NCBI GenBank assembly: GCA_963843365.1
Contig: CAWJKG010000002.1
Span: forward strand, 1,116,001 to 1,180,000
Origin: Bog-473 sp963843365
GTDB lineage: Bacteria; Actinomycetota; Acidimicrobiia; Acidimicrobiales; RAAP-2
Length of the DNA: 64,000 nucleotides
Direction: 5' to 3'
The notes beneath the pieces were generated by a model, which was given only the letters and a program-made list of their open reading frames with translations, did not search any database and had not been told where the DNA came from. Every line of letters begins with the position of its first letter. Position 1 is the stretch's first letter. Both the position numbers and the translations under genes were made by a program. Below, piece after piece: positions 61,778-64,000 of the stretch.

Positions 61778-62608
61778 ATGCACCGCCGCACGCGCACACG
61801 GATGGTTTCAGTCACAGCACTGAGCTCGCTGACCGCGCTGATCACATCCGGATTCCTGGCCCATGGCGCCGGAGCGGCGTCAAAGCCGCCCTCGACCTTG
61901 ACCATCCTGGTCACGAACGACGACGGGGTCACCGCGCCCGGCATCAACGCCACAGTGAAGGCCCTGACGACGCTCCCCCACACCAAGGTCACCGTCGTGG
62001 CGCCCCTCACCAACCAGAGCGGGACGGGAGCGAAGGTGACCGCAGGCGCATTGACCGTGACCAATGCGACTACGGCGGGTGGATACCCGGCCAAGGCCGT
62101 GGCGGGATATCCCGCCGACACCGTCATCTGGGCCATTGACGACCACGGCATCCCACAACGTCCCGATCTCGTCGTCTCGGGCATCAATCTCGGGGAGAAC
62201 ATCGGGCCTCTGGCTGCGCTCTCCGGAACCGTCGGCGCCGCCGAGACCGCCTTCGCCCGCGGTATTCCCGCCCTGGCCGTCAGCCAAGGAGTCGACGACG
62301 GCCAGTCGGCCAACTTCTCCCAGGGTGCGAAATACCTGGTGACCTGGGTGCAGGCACACCGCAAGGCCCTCCTGGCTGCCAAGTCGGGCACCGCCGCCAA
62401 GGCCAACGGGAACCTCAACGTCCCGACGTGTGCAACCGGACACATACGCGGCCCGGTGAACGTGACCGTCGGCACGACTCTGACCGGCTACACGCTTGGC
62501 ACGGTGAACTGCTCGAGCACGACACCCGGTCCGAAGACCGACGTGCAGGCATTCGTGGACGGGTTCGCATCCATTTCTGCCCTGCATCCGGTCAACGCGC
62601 CCCAGTAG
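61778..62608 (+). CDS. Exported SurE-like 5'-nucleotidase
   Basis: A 276-residue protein. A signal peptide (SSLTALITSGFLAHGAGA) precedes a SurE domain. The metal site is ILVTNDDGVTAPGI (NDDG), followed by VVSGINLGENIG and LSGTVGAAETAFARGIPALA, which hold the usual Asn and Ser ligands. SurE hydrolyses nucleotide monophosphates, and most members are cytoplasmic, so export is notable. A C-terminal extension with two Cys (NVPTCATG, TVNCSST) could form a disulphide. The ATG at 61778 is chosen from its position before the signal. Confidence 0.87.
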   Translation: MHRRTRTRMVSVTALSSLTALITSGFLAHGAGAASKPPSTLTILVTNDDGVTAPGINATVKALTTLPHTKVTVVAPLTNQSGTGAKVTAGALTVTNATTAGGYPAKAVAGYPADTVIWAIDDHGIPQRPDLVVSGINLGENIGPLAALSGTVGAAETAFARGIPALAVSQGVDDGQSANFSQGAKYLVTWVQAHRKALLAAKSGTAAKANGNLNVPTCATGHIRGPVNVTVGTTLTGYTLGTVNCSSTTPGPKTDVQAFVDGFASISALHPVNAPQ

Positions 62609-62735
62609 GACTCGCCTGGGTACAGGTCGTCCGCCTGATTCGTTGCGGTCGACGCCACGTCCGCCTCACGAGACGTAACCCGAAGTCCGTGCACCGCGAG
62701 CCTTCGGGGACAATGGCGCCCCGCCCTGGCGGCGG

Positions 62736-63432
62736 TCAGGCCGGGAGTGCTCCGCTCGTCGTCGGGGCCAGGCCCTGCTGCTGCGCCATGATGGCGGCCT
62801 CGACCACCTGCAGATCCGACGGGTCGATGGCCAACGGTCCTCCCGCCACCGGAACCTGCCACACGTGGGTCATCATCGGGGTGGGGCCGTCGTGGTACGT
62901 GCCGGGGGCACAGGGCGTGAAGCCCTCGATCTGGTGGGTGGTGTCCGAGGTGCAGAGGTTGGTGTGCTGATGCCACTGCACGAGGCAGCCGTAGGGCATG
63001 GGACCGTTGCCCTGGCCGGGCATCAGGTACATGGCCGCCACCAGTACGGGTCCGTAGGGCGTCGTGGCATAGACAAGGGAGTCCACCGTCTCCGGGTTCA
63101 TCATGTCCTTCATGTTCATGTATGCCGGGTTGAGATAGTGGACGACCGGATAGCTCGGGTCCGTGATCGGGCACGTAGCCCGCCGCCACGGCCGCACTGA
63201 GGTTCCGGTACTTGGCCACGGCGGCTGACGTCGCCTGCACGTACTGGGTCGCACCGAGGACCTGGTCCGCCGTGGGCTTGGCGTCGCAGTTCGGCGTCTG
63301 CATCTTGTGACCCTGGTCCGTCGTGGCGGAGACGGTGGTCAGCTCCCCCACCTCGGAGGCCGGCAGTGCCGGTCCGGTGTACTTCCAGTGCGGATCCGTC
63401 ACCCCGAGCCCCGCCATGCCCGACATGTTCAT
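62736..63432 (-). CDS. Met/His-rich domain of unknown function, frame broken
   Basis: About 232 residues in two frames. The first half begins MNMSGMAGLGVTDPHWKYTG and has TPNCDAKPTADQVLGATQYV, LSAAVAAGYVP. The second has ITDPSYPVVHYLNPAYMNMK, VYATTPYGPVLVAAMYLMPG, CLVQWHQHTNLCTSDTTHQI and MMTHVWQVPVAGGPLAIDPS. The change is near 63172, one extra base at CCCG. His and Met are enriched, so metal (perhaps copper) binding is possible. It may be the outer part of the membrane protein at 63429; the ATG overlaps that stop (ATGA), so separate coupled genes are also possible. Confidence 0.62.
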
Positions 63433-64000
63433 GGAGCTGGCGTCGCCGCCCGAGGGGGACGACTTCCGGCCGACGACCCCGACATGTCCATTCCCTTCAT
63501 GGACCCTGACATGTCCATCCCCTGCTTGGATGAAGACGGGTTCGATGCAGCGGCTGCTGCTGAGCCGGCGCTGGCGGGGATGACCGCCACCGCCGAGGGG
63601 ACCAGGACCACGGCCAGCACCGTGGCCAGCGCTCCGAGCGGATTGGCGGCGAGAAACCTCGCCGCCACGGTCGGCTCGTCTGCCGGTTCCGGTGCCAGCG
63701 GCAGGACAGACAGCCCGATGAGGGCGATGAGCGGCCCGTTACCGAGGTCCCTGCCGCCCAAGGTGAGCACCTCGCCCAGCCCTTCTCCGGTGACCCAGTA
63801 GACGAGCGCCAAGGCGATGCCGCACCCGATGTAGATCCCGGACCGCCTCGAGACGAGCGGACCCAGCGCAATGATCACGGAGGCGGTGGCCAGGACCGCG
63901 GCCATCCAAATCCCCGTCCCGCTGAACACGTGACCGGTCGATGTCAGGAAATGGGCGTACCAGCCGGGTTCGCCGTTGGCTGTATCCGTCAACTGATTCG
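63429..64000 (-). CDS. Polytopic membrane protein with MDMSG repeats, 5' end beyond window
   Basis: About 190 residues are visible and the frame is open to the end of the window, so the true start may lie outside. Three to four helices are seen (IWMAAVLATASVIIALGPLV, IYIGCGIALALVYWVTGEGL, LIALIGLSVLPLA, LGALATVLAVVLVPSAVAVI), followed by the Met-rich tail KQGMDMSGSMKGMDMSG. GYW-type halves do not match a family I can name. The end overlaps the next gene's start (ATGA). The MDMSG repeats continue in the next gene, so one long protein with a frame error is a real possibility. Confidence 0.6.
   Translation of the reverse strand, partial: NQLTDTANGEPGWYAHFLTSTGHVFSGTGIWMAAVLATASVIIALGPLVSRRSGIYIGCGIALALVYWVTGEGLGEVLTLGGRDLGNGPLIALIGLSVLPLAPEPADEPTVAARFLAANPLGALATVLAVVLVPSAVAVIPASAGSAAAAASNPSSSKQGMDMSGSMKGMDMSGSSAGSRPPRAATPAP

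Overview
The window is high-GC chromosomal DNA from an actinobacterium, most likely a member of Acidimicrobiia or a close relative. This is an inference from gene content: several F420-type luciferase-like oxidoreductases, amidohydrolase_2 and CaiB-type CoA-transferase genes in one operon, a DUF222-HNH gene, frequent GTG starts, ATGA/GTGA gene overlaps, and an actinobacterial GAAC-N4-GTTC LexA box upstream of recA. No phage, plasmid, insertion sequence or CRISPR array is visible. No 16S rRNA gene is present, so the placement cannot be checked inside the window.

Layout. 1-4.8 kb (minus strand): HdeD-like stress membrane protein, TetR regulator, DUF2252 kinase-like protein, type II NADH dehydrogenase and a cut-off ABM-like gene, led by a very good sigma70 promoter. 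4.8-5.7 kb: lipid kinase. 6.2-9.4 kb: a c-di-GMP module in which a GGDEF-EAL protein lies between two PAS-LuxR regulators. 9.7 kb: tRNA-Lys. 9.9-14.6 kb: two luciferase-like enzymes around a Thr-rich membrane protein, then phosphotransferase, DUF6295 and dienelactone hydrolase. 14.7-21.8 kb: exported enzymes (six-bladed NHL lipoprotein, Tat-exported alpha-L-rhamnosidase, TAP-like hydrolase), a NERD protein and a SnoaL-like protein. 21.9-26.1 kb: tight catabolic operon (enoyl-CoA hydratase, luciferase-like oxidoreductase, amidohydrolase, CoA-transferase). 26-30 kb: DUF222-HNH, then acyltransferase-serB-hemolysin III. 30-33 kb: Tat-exported DMF-ase-beta-like protein and DUF3048 lipoprotein. 33-47 kb: housekeeping block (recA, cinA, pgsA, rimO, tRNA-Ser), interrupted between cinA and recA by a two-component system, GT2-GtrA and GT39 glycosyltransferases, a macrodomain protein and two paralogous secreted proteins. 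47.6-52 kb: TreT-like glycosyltransferase, a cNMP/CBS/nucleotidyltransferase with an overlapping DEDDh exonuclease, and the tail of a lost sugar ABC permease. 52-60 kb: nitrobindin-like protein, acyltransferase, membrane proteins, uracil-DNA glycosylase, SulP transporter, DUF6325 and two SHOCT proteins. 60-64 kb: ATP-grasp ligase, exported SurE-like protein, and a membrane/Met-rich gene running off the end.

A striking property is that about a dozen otherwise well-conserved genes, including rimO, are broken by single-base frame changes, mostly at short G or C runs. This looks more like uncorrected indels in the assembly than real gene decay. I therefore annotate those genes across the break and give the position. 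True decay is limited to two short remnants: a MalG-type permease tail near 52.0 kb and a bacterial Ig-like fragment near 54.2 kb.
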